From Chromatiaceae bacterium (lineage in GTDB: Bacteria > Pseudomonadota > Gammaproteobacteria > Chromatiales > Chromatiaceae): a stretch of 64,000 nt of DNA. This document shows, in pieces, positions 8,406 through 20,989 of this stretch; position 1 is the first letter of the stretch; each line of letters starts with the position of its first letter. Position numbers and translations under genes: made by a program. The notes beneath the pieces were generated by a model. The model saw nothing but the letters and a program-made list of their open reading frames with translations, was not told the origin of the DNA and did no database searches. The stretch covers positions 310,001-374,000 of the forward strand of contig JACKMU010000004.1 of the NCBI GenBank assembly GCA_024235215.1. The letters run 5' to 3'.

Positions 8406-9209
8406 TCAGCGTGCGGGCTGCCGCAATCGATCCAGACGCAGCCGTTGGCGGTGATCGAACAACCTGTGCGATCCCAGTGAGACAGCAGCGATCGCTCCCA
8501 ATCCGGTGCCGACCGTGATTAGCAGCAGTATCATGAGCTGGTATTTGGCAGCCTCCAGCGGTGGGCTTCCGGCGAGGATCTGACCGGTCATCATCCCGGG
8601 CAGGCTGACCACGCCGGCGGCCGCCATCGCGTTGATGATCGGAATCAGACCGGCACGCAGAGCACGCCGACGCAGCTCACCGATCGCCTGGTTCCAGGTG
8701 TGGCCAAGCATCAGCCGTGCCTCGATAGCGCCACGTTGCTGCCAGGCGGCCTGGGTCAGGTTGTCGAGTGCGATTGCCATCCCGGACATGGTGTTGCCCA
8801 GCATCATTCCAAGCAGTGGTATCAGGTACTGCGGGGTGTACCAGGGCTCGACATTGACCACCACATTGAGCGCCAGCAGTGTGATGCTGAACGAAGAGAT
8901 GAACATCGAAAAAGTGCCAATCCCTATGCCCCAGATTCCAGAGAAACGCCGTTCCTGCCGGGCCATCACCTCGTAGCCCGCCACCGAGAGCATAAAAATC
9001 GCCAGGGCACCGATCAGCAGCGGGTTGGATTGTGCAAACAGACTCTTGAGCACCAGTCCGATCAGCGTCAGTTGGATCACGCTGCGACTGGCGGCAATCA
9101 GCAGGCGACGCTCTATGCCCAGGTGCATGCGCCAGGAGATAGCGGCCAGCGCTATCACCAGCAGTGCAGCGATGGAGAGGTCCCAAGGGCTGAGTGAAAT
9201 CAGTTCCAT
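8406..9209 (-). CDS. fetB: Iron export ABC transporter permease FetB (UPF0014)
   Basis: 267 residues with about seven hydrophobic helices. Family signatures include SRSVIQLTLIGLVL near residue 43, MMLGNTMSGMAIALDNL, RRRALRAGLIPIINAMAAAGVVSLPGMMTGQILAG and the following helix. In E. coli FetAB exports iron and protects against oxidative stress. The start overlaps the fetA stop by 10 bases, so the pair is one operon transcribed leftward. Confidence 0.93.
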   Translation of the reverse strand: MELISLSPWDLSIAALLVIALAAISWRMHLGIERRLLIAASRSVIQLTLIGLVLKSLFAQSNPLLIGALAIFMLSVAGYEVMARQERRFSGIWGIGIGTFSMFISSFSITLLALNVVVNVEPWYTPQYLIPLLGMMLGNTMSGMAIALDNLTQAAWQQRGAIEARLMLGHTWNQAIGELRRRALRAGLIPIINAMAAAGVVSLPGMMTGQILAGSPPLEAAKYQLMILLLITVGTGLGAIAAVSLGSHRLFDHRQRLRLDRLRQPAR

Positions 9210-9802
9210 GACTCCGTCACCAGTAGTCCGGACTCGATGCGCAAGCAGCGGTCCCCGATACGCCGCCGCTGTTGCGGATCGTGGCTGACCCAGAGCGCAG
9301 CCGCATGGTTTTCTTTCAGATAGTCCACGATCAGCGCTTCGACCCGGCCGACACTCATCTGGTCCAGGTTCGCGGTAGGCTCATCCAGCAGCAGCAGCTT
9401 CGGTTTTCCCAGCAGCAGTCGTACCAGCGCCAACCTCTGACGCTCTCCGCTCGACAGTCGGGAGATCTCCCACTGGATGGTCGCTTCGATGAAGCCGAGC
9501 GCCGTCAGCAGCTCCTGGTTCACTTCCGGCATATGATCGACCACCCGGTCAGCCCACCAGTGGCTCTCCGCACTGAGCAGACCGGCCTGACGGCGCCATT
9601 CCGGTGCAGCCGTCAGGGATTGTTTGTTGGGCCCGATGCTGGCCTCGCCCTCGTGTGGATCCAGATCGGCGATCGCGCGCAGCAACAGTGATTTGCCGCA
9701 ACCAGACGGGCCACTCAGGGTGACGCACTCGCCCGCTTCGATGGTCAGATCGATCGGTTCGAGCCCACGGCTCTTGAATTGGGTGAGCTGAAAATAGGAC
9801 AT
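9200..9802 (-). CDS. fetA: Iron export ABC transporter ATPase FetA
   Basis: 200 residues, a single nucleotide-binding domain. Walker A GPSGCGKS, signature LSSGERQRLALVRLL and Walker B LLLLDEPTANLD are intact, with the switch His in LWVSHDPQQ. The ATG at 9802 is preferred over an in-frame GTG two codons earlier at 9808. It energises FetB. Confidence 0.93.
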   Translation of the reverse strand: MSYFQLTQFKSRGLEPIDLTIEAGECVTLSGPSGCGKSLLLRAIADLDPHEGEASIGPNKQSLTAAPEWRRQAGLLSAESHWWADRVVDHMPEVNQELLTALGFIEATIQWEISRLSSGERQRLALVRLLLGKPKLLLLDEPTANLDQMSVGRVEALIVDYLKENHAAALWVSHDPQQRRRIGDRCLRIESGLLVTESWN

Positions 9803-9824
9803 CCGCACAGCGCTCTTTCGGCGC

Positions 9825-10517
9825 TCAGCGCCGTTGGAAGATCAGGTCCCGGACCCGATGCCCAAGCTGCTGGCCGCGTTGCTCGAATTTGGTCAGCAGC
9901 CGATAGTCCGGGCGTGGTGAATAACCGCCATCTGGTGTGCAGTTTCTGAATGCCTGGTCCGCTGCGTTCATCACCTGGAGCATATATTCCGCATACTCTT
10001 CCCAGTCGGTGGCCGCATGAAAAACACCTCCCGGACGCATTACGCGAGCTAGCTGTTCGACCAGTGCAGGCTGCAGGATGCGCCGCTTGTTGTGGCGCCG
10101 CTTATGCCAGGGATCCGGAAAAAAGAGATAGACCCCGCTCAGACTGGCATCCGCCAGCCCTTGAGTTATCACCTCCACCGCATCGTGGCGGATAATGCGG
10201 ATATTGGTCAGCATGAGCTGTTCAATCTTCAGTAGCAGATGACCGATCCCGGGACGATGCATCTCCACGCCGAGATAGTTGTTGTCGGGATTGCATGCTG
10301 CCATCTGCGCCAGTGATTCACCATCGCCAAATCCAATCTCCAGGTAGATCGGTGCGCTGTTTTCAAATAACGTTTGCAGCCCCAGCCGGTTTCCGTCAAA
10401 TGGGATTCCGAAGTCCGGCCATAGCTGCTCGAAGGCGCGTTGCTGCCCTTGCGTCAAACGCCCTTCACGCAGCACATAGCTGCGAATCCTGCGATGGTGG
10501 GAATTGGCTTCAGACAT
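9825..10517 (-). CDS. trmB: tRNA (guanine-N7-)-methyltransferase
   Basis: 230 residues from the ATG at 10517; the frame runs to 10580 but the extension is not family-like. SAM-binding motif LEIGFGDGESL near residue 60 and the TrmB signature FFPDPWHKRRHNKRRI near residue 132 are clear. It makes m7G46 in the variable loop of tRNAs. It stands alone, 22 bases upstream of the fetA start region, so it may be the first gene of a trmB-fetA-fetB unit. Confidence 0.95.
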   Translation of the reverse strand: MSEANSHHRRIRSYVLREGRLTQGQQRAFEQLWPDFGIPFDGNRLGLQTLFENSAPIYLEIGFGDGESLAQMAACNPDNNYLGVEMHRPGIGHLLLKIEQLMLTNIRIIRHDAVEVITQGLADASLSGVYLFFPDPWHKRRHNKRRILQPALVEQLARVMRPGGVFHAATDWEEYAEYMLQVMNAADQAFRNCTPDGGYSPRPDYRLLTKFEQRGQQLGHRVRDLIFQRR

Positions 10518-10664
10518 TGGTTCTGGAACTCTCCACCGGTAAGGGTTCCGGAGCTCGCTGATCGGTAAATGATTCCACAATGTGGCGTTCCGGACGGATT
10601 CTACACTAAACTTCGAGCTTCACGCATAACCATAAGAATCTCACTGATTGACAGGAGCGGGACG

Positions 10665-12494
10665 TTGAGCGAATGGAATGAAGACATCATTTCTCCAGAA
10701 AGCGTTGCTACCATCGATAGCATGTTCATCGAGCGAGTGCGCCGATCGGGAGATCGCCCAGCCTATAAGAGCTACGAACGTGAACAGAACGGCTGGATCG
10801 AGTACAGCTGGCAGCAGATGGCCGTACAGGTTGCCCGTTGGCAGAGCGCGCTGGCGCACGAATCACTCCATCCTGGTGACCGGGTGGCGCTACTGCTGCG
10901 CAACTGTCCACAATGGGTGATGTTCGACCAGGCCAGTCTGGGGTTGGGTCTGGTGGTTGTGCCGCTCTACACCGATGATCGTGCTGAGAATATCGCCTAT
11001 ATCCTGAACGATGCGGCAGTGAAGTTGTTGCTGGTGCAGGATGCCGGACGCTGGAAAAGGCTCGCACCCATACTGGGGGAGAGCCGCTTCCTCAGCCGGG
11101 TGCTGCTGTTGGACGCCGGACCCGATGCCCAACAGCTGGCGGACAGTGATGAGCGTATACGCCTGGTCTCCAACTGGCTGCCGGAGCGTGAGGGTGCCCT
11201 GCGCAGACGCAAGGGCGGCAACCCGCACGAGTTAGCGTCGATCGTCTACACTTCAGGCACGACGGGTCGCCCCAAGGGAGTGATGCTGAGTCACCACAAC
11301 ATGCTGTCGGTGGCGCACGGGGGGGTGGCCGTAGTCGACTGTTATCGGGAGGATGTGTTCCTCTCATTTCTGCCTTTGTCGCACACCCTGGAGCGCACCG
11401 CCGGCTATTATCTTCCTGTCATGACCGGTTCCATGGTTGCCTATTCGCGCTCCGTGGGACAACTCGCGCAGGATCTGCAGATCATCCGGCCGACCGTTAT
11501 GATTGCAGTGCCGAGAATATTCGAGCGAGTCTACGGGCGCCTGAAAGAGCAACTCTCGAGCCAATCGGTCGTGGCCCGATGGCTCTTCACGTTGGCCATC
11601 AGTGTGGGGTGGCGGCGTTTCCTGGTGCAGCAGCGGAGAGCAGGCTGGAGCCCGCAACTGCTGCTCTGGCGGTTGCTGCAGCGATTGGTAGCCAGCAAGG
11701 TGCTGGAGAAGCTCGGCGGGCGGTTGCGAGTAGCGGTGAGTGGCGGTGCGCCACTCTCACCCGAGATTGCCAGGGTGTTTATCGGACTCGGTTTGCCGCT
11801 GTTGCAGGGATACGGATTGACGGAAACCAGCCCTGTGATCAGCATCAACCCGCTGGAGAATAACGAGCCTGCCAGCGTCGGTATCCCGCTGCGTAAAATC
11901 AAGGTGAAAATCGGGGAGGATAACGAACTGCTGGTACAGAGTCCGGGAGTGATGCTGGGCTACTGGAACAACCATGCCGCAACGCGTGCGATGATCGATG
12001 CCGAGGGCTGGCTGCATACTGGAGATCAAGCACGAATAGAGGGTGAACACCTGTATATAACGGGAAGAATCAAAGACATACTTGTACTCTCGAATGGTGA
12101 GAAGGTGCCGCCGGGTGACATGGAGCTGGCGATAGCGTTGGATCCGTTGGTATCGCAGGTGCTCGTGGTGGGTGAAGGGCGCCCCTATCTGACAGCGCTG
12201 CTGGTACTGGATGCCGAATTCTGGCCCGGGCTGGCCCAGGAGTGTGGGCTGAATCCGATGGATCCGGCCGGTCTCAACAACCCGAGACTGGTGGCGGTGG
12301 TGCTGAAGCATATCAAAAACTCGCTCAGCGGTTTTCCCGGCTTTGCCAAGATTCGCCGGATCACACTGCTGCTGGAGCCCTGGACCATCGACAACGATCT
12401 GCTGACGCCAACCCTCAAGGTCAAGCGCGCCAAAGTGTTGCAGCGTTACGCAGCGGAAGTCGACCGGATGTATGAAGATGGTCTCACTGCTTGA
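10665..12494 (+). CDS. Long-chain acyl-CoA synthetase (AMP-forming)
   Basis: 609 residues from a TTG start at 10665, chosen because AGGAGCGG stands 5-7 bases upstream and family similarity begins there; the frame itself is open from an ATG at 10569. Adenylation-domain motifs are complete: P-loop YTSGTTGRPKGVMLS, QGYGLTETSPV, GWLHTGDQARI and GRIKDILVLSNGEKVPP. It activates fatty acids to acyl-CoA through an acyl-AMP. Divergent from trmB. Length and the GYYLPVMTGS segment place it with the FadD15-like, eukaryote-like long-chain synthetases. Confidence 0.92.
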   Translation: MSEWNEDIISPESVATIDSMFIERVRRSGDRPAYKSYEREQNGWIEYSWQQMAVQVARWQSALAHESLHPGDRVALLLRNCPQWVMFDQASLGLGLVVVPLYTDDRAENIAYILNDAAVKLLLVQDAGRWKRLAPILGESRFLSRVLLLDAGPDAQQLADSDERIRLVSNWLPEREGALRRRKGGNPHELASIVYTSGTTGRPKGVMLSHHNMLSVAHGGVAVVDCYREDVFLSFLPLSHTLERTAGYYLPVMTGSMVAYSRSVGQLAQDLQIIRPTVMIAVPRIFERVYGRLKEQLSSQSVVARWLFTLAISVGWRRFLVQQRRAGWSPQLLLWRLLQRLVASKVLEKLGGRLRVAVSGGAPLSPEIARVFIGLGLPLLQGYGLTETSPVISINPLENNEPASVGIPLRKIKVKIGEDNELLVQSPGVMLGYWNNHAATRAMIDAEGWLHTGDQARIEGEHLYITGRIKDILVLSNGEKVPPGDMELAIALDPLVSQVLVVGEGRPYLTALLVLDAEFWPGLAQECGLNPMDPAGLNNPRLVAVVLKHIKNSLSGFPGFAKIRRITLLLEPWTIDNDLLTPTLKVKRAKVLQRYAAEVDRMYEDGLTA

Positions 12495-12577
12495 CGGGTG
12501 TCTGCGAAAACCCCGAATATTCTGTGATGTATTCTGCGCCTTGGTGCGGAACACGGCGGAACATTATCGGGCGGGCG

Positions 12578-12607
12578 TTTACTTTCCGGGAACTTAATCG
12601 CTATACT
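12578..12607 (+). promoter_or_regulatory. Putative sigma-70 promoter of tRNA-Gly
   Basis: TTTACT at 12578-12583 and TATACT at 12602-12607 are separated by 18 bases and lie 36 bases before the tRNA. Both match sigma-70 consensus at five of six positions. Confidence 0.6.
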
Positions 12608-12643
12608 CTGCGGGCTGCCAAGTGTTGCAGGCTGATATCAAAA

Positions 12644-12717
12644 GCGGGTGTAGTTCAATGGCAGAACGGTAGCTTCCCAAGCTGCACACGAGGGTTCGAT
12701 TCCCTTCACCCGCTCCA
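12644..12717 (+). tRNA. tRNA-Gly (anticodon CCC)
   Basis: A complete cloverleaf with encoded CCA. The acceptor stem is GCGGGTG with CACCCGC, the anticodon loop TTCCCAA lies at 12674-12680 between GTAGC and GCTGC, and the T arm contains GGTTCGATTCC. The anticodon CCC is at 12676-12678. A copy of its last 43 bases occurs 183 bases downstream. Confidence 0.96.
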
Positions 12718-12858
12718 ATATCCAAGCAAACTCATAGCTCTATTCATTTCTGTCGACGAAGATACTGATACTTCCCTGTAGGGCCGCCCGGCCCCGCCCT
12801 CCCTGGCGGGTCGTTCGCGGCGCTGCTTTTGTCCACTGGACAAAAGATCGCCGCTCAC

Positions 12859-12901
12859 CCCAAGCTGCACACGAGGGTTCGATTCCCTTCACCCGCTCCA
12901 A
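12859..12901 (+). repeat. Duplicated 3' end of tRNA-Gly (att-like direct repeat)
   Basis: This stretch is identical over 43 bases to 12676-12718, from the tRNA-Gly anticodon through CCA plus one base. The 183-base repeat unit holds a GC-rich segment and a strong stem (CTTTTGTCCA with TGGACAAAAG near 12822-12845) but no gene. It looks like the residue of tRNA-directed integration (attL/attR) after loss of the element, or a slipped duplication. Confidence 0.85.
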
Positions 12902-13021
12902 AACCTGTATCTTTACCAGGTAAGATCTGGTTTAGTGGGCTCCAAAAGCAGTGATGGATTTCTTTGCCAATCTGTACCTGTTTCCGGAGGAGATCCTTTT
13001 CTGGTCCATTTTTCGAGTATG

Positions 13022-13052
13022 AAAAAACCCGCTAAAGAAAATCTTAGCGGGT
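13022..13052 (-). terminator. Terminator of the PEP-CTERM gene
   Basis: ACCCGCTAA at 13027-13035 pairs with TTAGCGGGT at 13044-13052; read leftward the stem is followed by a six-base T-run. It lies 29 bases after the stop of the leftward PEP-CTERM gene. Confidence 0.85.
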
Positions 13053-13080
13053 CTAAATACGGATTGAGTGCTACTTTGGA

Positions 13081-13785
13081 CTAAACGGATGTGAATCGTT
13101 TGTATCCAATACCGGCAAGGCTCAGGCTTATCAAAACCAAGATCGCTGGTTCAGGAACATTTGATGTGTCGTCCGTGCTTGTAAGGCGAAAATTGTTGAA
13201 TACCCAAGCACCTCCATTCGGATCACTACCAGTTGTCGAAACCTCCAGGCGCATTCCCAGAGAACTCCAAGATGATGCGATAGCATTACTCAGGATTGTG
13301 GTTATATCAAAACTAAAGACATCCCCAACTGCCATTCCGACGGTGCTGAAGCTACCAACAGAACCGACCGCTGTTTGTTGATAGTCGGAAACATCTTCAG
13401 CGTTGTTAGCTTGGTATGCGACAACATTTATATCGCCATCAAATGGGAAATCATTGCCCCCTGGAAATAATCCACCTGGCTGGAACACATCGAAAGTCAC
13501 GAAGGCTGGACCGGCAGAGAGACCGGTAAGATTGTACTCTGACAAGCCTCTAACCTCCTCACAGGCCGATCCACCGAACTCACCTACTTCTGCCAGACCA
13601 GCTGGATTTCCAAAAGCGCCTCCGGTGTTTGAATGAAAATGAGTACCGGTCGCTGTCTGAACACCTCCGGAACAGCTACTTGCCACTGCGAACGTAAAGC
13701 CATTGGTGATTAATGTGGAATGCGCAGAGAAACTCATTCCCAGACAGATACTTCCCAATATTATTTTAATGGATTTACTTTTCAT
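13081..13785 (-). CDS. PEP-CTERM sorting-domain exported protein
   Basis: 234 residues. An N-terminal signal peptide (IKIILGSICLGMSFSAHS) and a C-terminal sorting signal (VPEPAILVLISLSLAGIGYKRF) mark a substrate of the exosortase system, which removes the C-terminal helix and is linked to exopolysaccharide export. The middle is Gly/Ser/Thr-rich beta-type sequence with no recognised enzyme domain. Base composition is more AT-rich than its neighbours. Its own terminator follows. An exosortase must be encoded elsewhere. Confidence 0.88.
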   Translation of the reverse strand: MKSKSIKIILGSICLGMSFSAHSTLITNGFTFAVASSCSGGVQTATGTHFHSNTGGAFGNPAGLAEVGEFGGSACEEVRGLSEYNLTGLSAGPAFVTFDVFQPGGLFPGGNDFPFDGDINVVAYQANNAEDVSDYQQTAVGSVGSFSTVGMAVGDVFSFDITTILSNAIASSWSSLGMRLEVSTTGSDPNGGAWVFNNFRLTSTDDTSNVPEPAILVLISLSLAGIGYKRFTSV

Positions 13786-13952
13786 AATTCCCTATACCCC
13801 TTCCTCTATATTAATTACAACTATCCAATCTTCCTGTCAGAAGCAACAGTCAAAAAAGCACAATTTATACCAGTTTATTATTTTGTCTATATATCAATAA
13901 GTAAATATAAAAGCATGAATAGATTCGATTGAATATGTAAAATTTTCTGACA

Positions 13953-17050
<3,098 letters not shown>

Positions 17051-17054
<4 letters not shown>

Positions 17055-18229
17055 GGGAGCCTTTGCTGATCAGTGGCCAACACAGCGGAACCGTCCATGA
17101 GCAGTTGCTGACCCAGCACCACCACCCGCCCCTGCAATCCCTCCCCGGTGACCTGCAGGCGTTCGTCCTGGCGAATACCGGGCTGCACCGGATGCCAGCT
17201 CACGCTACTGCCGTCCGGTGACAGGACGAACACACCGTCCGCCCCGTCACGGCGGGTCAACGCCTGAAAAGGGATGACGGTCACCTCATTCATGTTGGTG
17301 AGCACAACCTTGGCCCGCACGAACATACCGGGCTTGAGCCTGAGATCACCATTGCTGACCTGGACTTCTATGCGTGCCTGGCGGGTTGTTGCCCGAAACA
17401 CCGGGGCAATATGTTCGATGACGCCGGAGAATTCCCGCTCGGGATAGGCATCGGTGGTCAGCGCAACCTGCTGACCAGCCTGCAAACCGGCGTACTGCTT
17501 CTCCGTTACATGAATGACCGCGGTAATCGGGTTCAGGCTCACGATCTTCAGCAGCTGGGTGTTGGCGCTGACGGTCTCACCCTCATCCACGTAGCGTTCG
17601 GCAACCACGCGATTCCTGTCATCGACATGCCAGTCCGCGATGACTTCGGTATAGCCCAACCTGATGCGCGCGGTTTCCAGCTCCGATTCCGCACGCGCCA
17701 GTTGTGCCGCGCTGACCTGGACGTGGGCCTGTTTTGCCAATTGGTCCGCCTGGGCCACATCCCGCTGTGCGGCGGAGCTGACTCCGCGCGCGCTCAATTG
17801 ATCGATGCGCTTGAGTTCACGCTCGGCAATCGCCAACAGACTTTTGGCCTCCGCCAGATTGGCTTTGGCCACCTTCACTTCAGCCTCGGCCTGGGTCACC
17901 GCCTGCATGTATTCAGCGTTATCCAGCCTGGCAACCACCTGACCACGTGCGACGCTGTCGCCCAGGTCCACAGAAAGACGCTCAACGATACCGCTGACTT
18001 TGGGGGCAGCGATGAATTCGGCATAGGCCTCGAGTGTGCCGCTGAACGCCCGCTCCAACGCAATCGGCCCGGTCTCTATCGGTGCTGTCACCACGGGTGC
18101 CGGACGCGCATCCTTTTTGTCGCGATGGGTGGTGTCCTGTAGCGTTCCGAGACGACTGCTTATCTCCCAGCCCGACCAGGCCATAGCAACCAGCAACAGA
18201 GAAGACACAATGAGACGCGATGGCTTCAT
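17051..18229 (-). CDS. RND efflux periplasmic adaptor subunit
   Basis: 392 residues from the ATG at 18229; the open frame reaches 18430 but the upstream part is not family-like. An N-terminal anchor (LIVSSLLLVAMAWSGWEI), a split lipoyl domain (VSGIVERLSVDLGDSVARGQVVARLD), a long coiled-coil hairpin around residues 110-180 rich in Ala/Glu, and beta-barrel and membrane-proximal domains follow in order. It links the inner-membrane pump to an outer-membrane channel. First gene of a two-gene operon with the permease. Confidence 0.92.
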
Positions 18230-18538
18230 CGGATACCATTCGAAAAGTGATCTGCAGTGGAATATCCTACTTTGGAGGTGGGGCGTCAAACCCTGTCGCA
18301 AGTGCCGCAACAGCAGGTGTTCGTCGTCAACTGCCGTCAGGAAGCACCGGCTCCGGATACGGAATGTACCGACAGCTGATGTGCCATTCGGGGCGGCAAC
18401 GAGCTGGATTCCCGTGCTGTAGTCGACCACCAGCCATGCTATTCAGCGTAAAACCGCTGCCTTAGTGTGGCTGAGTTCCTTCCATTTCCGGTTTAACATT
18501 GAATCCCAGTGAACAGTTTGCTTTACGAGGAGAGGTGA
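18230..18538. other. Divergent intergenic region, no gene seen
   Basis: 309 bases between the leftward adaptor gene and the rightward DUF1244 gene. It should hold both promoters. No operator palindrome or regulator gene was recognised next to the efflux pair. Confidence 0.45.
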
Positions 18539-18856
18539 ATGGATGAAATGACAAGATTGCGGCTCGAGGCTGCCGCTTTCAGGGGATTGATCGGTCACCT
18601 GCGGGAGCGCACGGACGTGCAGAATATCGATATCATGAACCTGGCCGGTTTCTGCCGTAACTGCCTGTCCAAGTGGTACAAGGCAGCCGCCGATGCACAG
18701 GGAGTGGAGCTGTCCAAAGAGGCGGCGCTGGAGGCTGTTTACGGCATGCCGTACAGCGAGTGGAAGAGCAAATACCAAAAAGAGGCGACTGAAGAGCAGC
18801 TGCGAGCATTCGAGCAGACCAAACCGCTGCATGCGAAGATCAGTGGTCACACCTGA
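18539..18856 (+). CDS. DUF1244 family protein
   Basis: 105 residues with a strong ribosome site (GAGGAGAGG) just upstream. The core shows LIGHLRERTDVQNIDIMNLAGFCRNCLSKWY and YGMPYSEWKSKYQ, the DUF1244 signature with a CxxC pair. A compact helical protein of unknown role, widespread in Proteobacteria. Monocistronic here. Confidence 0.9.
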   Translation: MDEMTRLRLEAAAFRGLIGHLRERTDVQNIDIMNLAGFCRNCLSKWYKAAADAQGVELSKEAALEAVYGMPYSEWKSKYQKEATEEQLRAFEQTKPLHAKISGHT

Positions 18857-18922
18857 GCATGCCAGCTGAGGAGTTCGGGTCGGTCGGACCTGGCAGCGGC
18901 AAGCCAGGTTTGGGTGGTGGCT

Positions 18923-19153
18923 TCACCGCCGCGGCTGGGTATCGTGCGCGTTGATATCGGCCACTTTCCGGTCGTACTCCTGCTGACTGATTTCGTTCTT
19001 ATCCAGGCGTTGTTTGAGTGACTTCAACAATAACTCTCTGGAGAGTGGATTCCGGTTCCTGGACCTGGCCCAGGTGATCGCAAATGCAATGCCGCCCAAT
19101 GCTGACCCCCAGAAAGCGATCATTGCCCAGACACCGAATTCGGCCATTTCCAT
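18923..19153 (-). CDS. SHOCT-domain small membrane protein
   Basis: 76 residues: one hydrophobic helix (MIAFWGSALGGIAFAITWA), then a basic stretch and a C-terminal SHOCT motif (LKQRLDKNEISQQEYDRKVADI). SHOCT segments are thought to mediate oligomerisation. Convergent with the DUF1244 gene. Function unknown. Confidence 0.72.
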   Translation of the reverse strand: MEMAEFGVWAMIAFWGSALGGIAFAITWARSRNRNPLSRELLLKSLKQRLDKNEISQQEYDRKVADINAHDTQPRR

Positions 19154-19326
19154 GATCCTGGTCTCTCATCTGGTTGTTGTTTGCAGGCGCCTGAACCTGC
19201 CGAGGATTGTGGAATCCAGCCCGTTCCGGCCATAATTGCACAGGTTGCTACCGGCTGCAGTATAGCTGCGCTAAGGCTGCTCAGCCAATTATACCAAGAG
19301 CGATTCCAACAGCGGGATGATGAGTC

Positions 19327-20193
19327 ATGGAACTTGATCAGGTTGCGCAAACAGTGCTCGCTATCGGGCTCATGATCATCATGTTCGGTATCGGCCTCTC
19401 GCTCAGCAAAGCGGATTTCATTGCCGTGTTGAAATTTCCCAGAGCAGTTGCCGCGGGACTCACAGCGCAGTTCCTGGGATTACCACTGGCTGCGCTGATT
19501 ATCACTCAGCTGTTCCAGCTCTCTCCCGAATTCGCCCTCGGGTTCATGATCATTGCCACCAGTCCGGGTGGCGCCACGTCCAACCTGTTCAGTTTCCTGA
19601 TGCGCGGCGATGTCGCACTCTCCGTCTCGCTCACCGCTATTGCAACCGTACTGTCGCTGTTTACCATACCGGTGGTGCTGGCTTACGCCAGCCAGCTGCT
19701 GCTGCAGAACAGCCAGCTGGTTGCGCTGCCGATCGGGCGAATCTTCTTTCCGCTGCTCTTTCTGGTGCTGCTGCCGCTGATTCTGGGGATGTTGATCAGG
19801 AGCAGAAAACCCGGCTGGGCTGCCGGGTTGCAGCGGCCGACCGCGTCGCTTTCGGTGCTGTTGCTGATTTTCACCGTCTGCTATGTGTTTTATCTCGAGC
19901 AGGAGCGATTTATCACCTACGGCGGTCAGCTCGGGTGGATCGTCAGCCTGTTTTTCCTCACCGCCACGCTGCTTGGGTTTCTTGTGGCTAAAGCCGCCCG
20001 ACTCGATCTTCGGCAGCAGAAAACGGTAGTGATAGAGGTTGGGATTCAGAATGGTGTGCAGGCGATATTCATCGCAACCAGTCCGCTGATGTTCGCCGAT
20101 CCGGTTTTGGCAGTGCCTGCGGTGCTCTACAGCATATTGATGTATCTCTATATATTTGTACTTTTTATTGTATTGAAGTTTCTCAGGTTGTAA
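19327..20193 (+). CDS. Bile acid:sodium symporter (BASS) family transporter
   Basis: 288 residues with about nine to ten hydrophobic helices. The family segments GFMIIATSPGGATSNLFSFLMRGDVALSVSLT and the late VEVGIQNGVQAIFIAT are present; these form the sodium and substrate sites in characterised BASS proteins. The substrate in bacteria is usually an organic anion and cannot be predicted. It stands alone in its orientation. Confidence 0.88.
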   Translation: MELDQVAQTVLAIGLMIIMFGIGLSLSKADFIAVLKFPRAVAAGLTAQFLGLPLAALIITQLFQLSPEFALGFMIIATSPGGATSNLFSFLMRGDVALSVSLTAIATVLSLFTIPVVLAYASQLLLQNSQLVALPIGRIFFPLLFLVLLPLILGMLIRSRKPGWAAGLQRPTASLSVLLLIFTVCYVFYLEQERFITYGGQLGWIVSLFFLTATLLGFLVAKAARLDLRQQKTVVIEVGIQNGVQAIFIATSPLMFADPVLAVPAVLYSILMYLYIFVLFIVLKFLRL

Positions 20194-20382
20194 TTCAGTG
20201 TGCTGGCCACACTGCACCCTTTCCAGATTAAGTGGGATGTTGACCAGTTTTTCTCGCAGTGTTTGGCTGCCGCTTCGGCTATACTGACCGGAAACGCCCA
20301 ATTCCGGCGGTGATAGTGGAAATGTGAGGCGGTGTTTCGTATTCTTTCATCAAGATGTCTGTATTAGGCAGGTGTTGTTGGT

Positions 20383-20967
20383 ATGACGGACCAGAAAAGT
20401 GCGCCGGGTATCGATCCAGAAGATACAGTGTTGCAGCAACAGTTTGTACGTGCCGTCACCTCTTTTGAAGCCATCATCCTCAGCCAGATCGATATCAAGA
20501 ACAAACTGGCTGACCGGCTTAACTACAGTATTCGAGCAGGTATCATTATTCTCGGCTTTGTCGCAATCTCCATCCTGATACTGCTGTTGACCCTTTCATC
20601 GCAGATCAACCGGATCTCCGGAGTGGTGAATGAGATGAATCGGGATTTCCAGGCGGTGGCCGCCAATATGGCACATATCAACGGGTACATCGGCTCGATG
20701 GATAGGCGGGTTGCGCTGCTCAACAGCATCAATAGTCAAACTGCGGTAATGGATGAAGGCATGGCAAGCATCGCCACGGACCTGGAGGCGATGCGAACCG
20801 CGGTTGACGAGATTGGCCATCACCTTACCCAAGTGCGCGGCAATGTGGGAAACATCGCGGTATCCATGGACAGGATGGATGTCGAAGTGATGAACATGAG
20901 CCTCGAAATGCACCGCATGGGGGGTGCTTCCCGCAGTATCAATAAGATGTTGCCATTCCTGCCCTAG
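20383..20967 (+). CDS. Membrane-anchored coiled-coil protein, first of a pair
   Basis: 194 residues. A cytoplasmic N-terminus of about 50 residues is followed by one hydrophobic helix (IIILGFVAISILILLLTL) and a long Met/Ile-rich periplasmic-side helix (RISGVVNEMNRDFQAVAANM and onward), ending in MLPFLP. The heptad-like spacing of hydrophobic residues suggests a coiled coil. The next gene has the same plan and a related end (MNPFLP). I do not recognise the family. Confidence 0.75.
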   Translation: MTDQKSAPGIDPEDTVLQQQFVRAVTSFEAIILSQIDIKNKLADRLNYSIRAGIIILGFVAISILILLLTLSSQINRISGVVNEMNRDFQAVAANMAHINGYIGSMDRRVALLNSINSQTAVMDEGMASIATDLEAMRTAVDEIGHHLTQVRGNVGNIAVSMDRMDVEVMNMSLEMHRMGGASRSINKMLPFLP

Positions 20968-20989
20968 CCTGGCGTAGCGGAGATCGATT

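Noticed and set aside
12491..12781. 96-codon frame across tRNA-Gly
   Set aside because: It reads through the tRNA and is an artefact of it.
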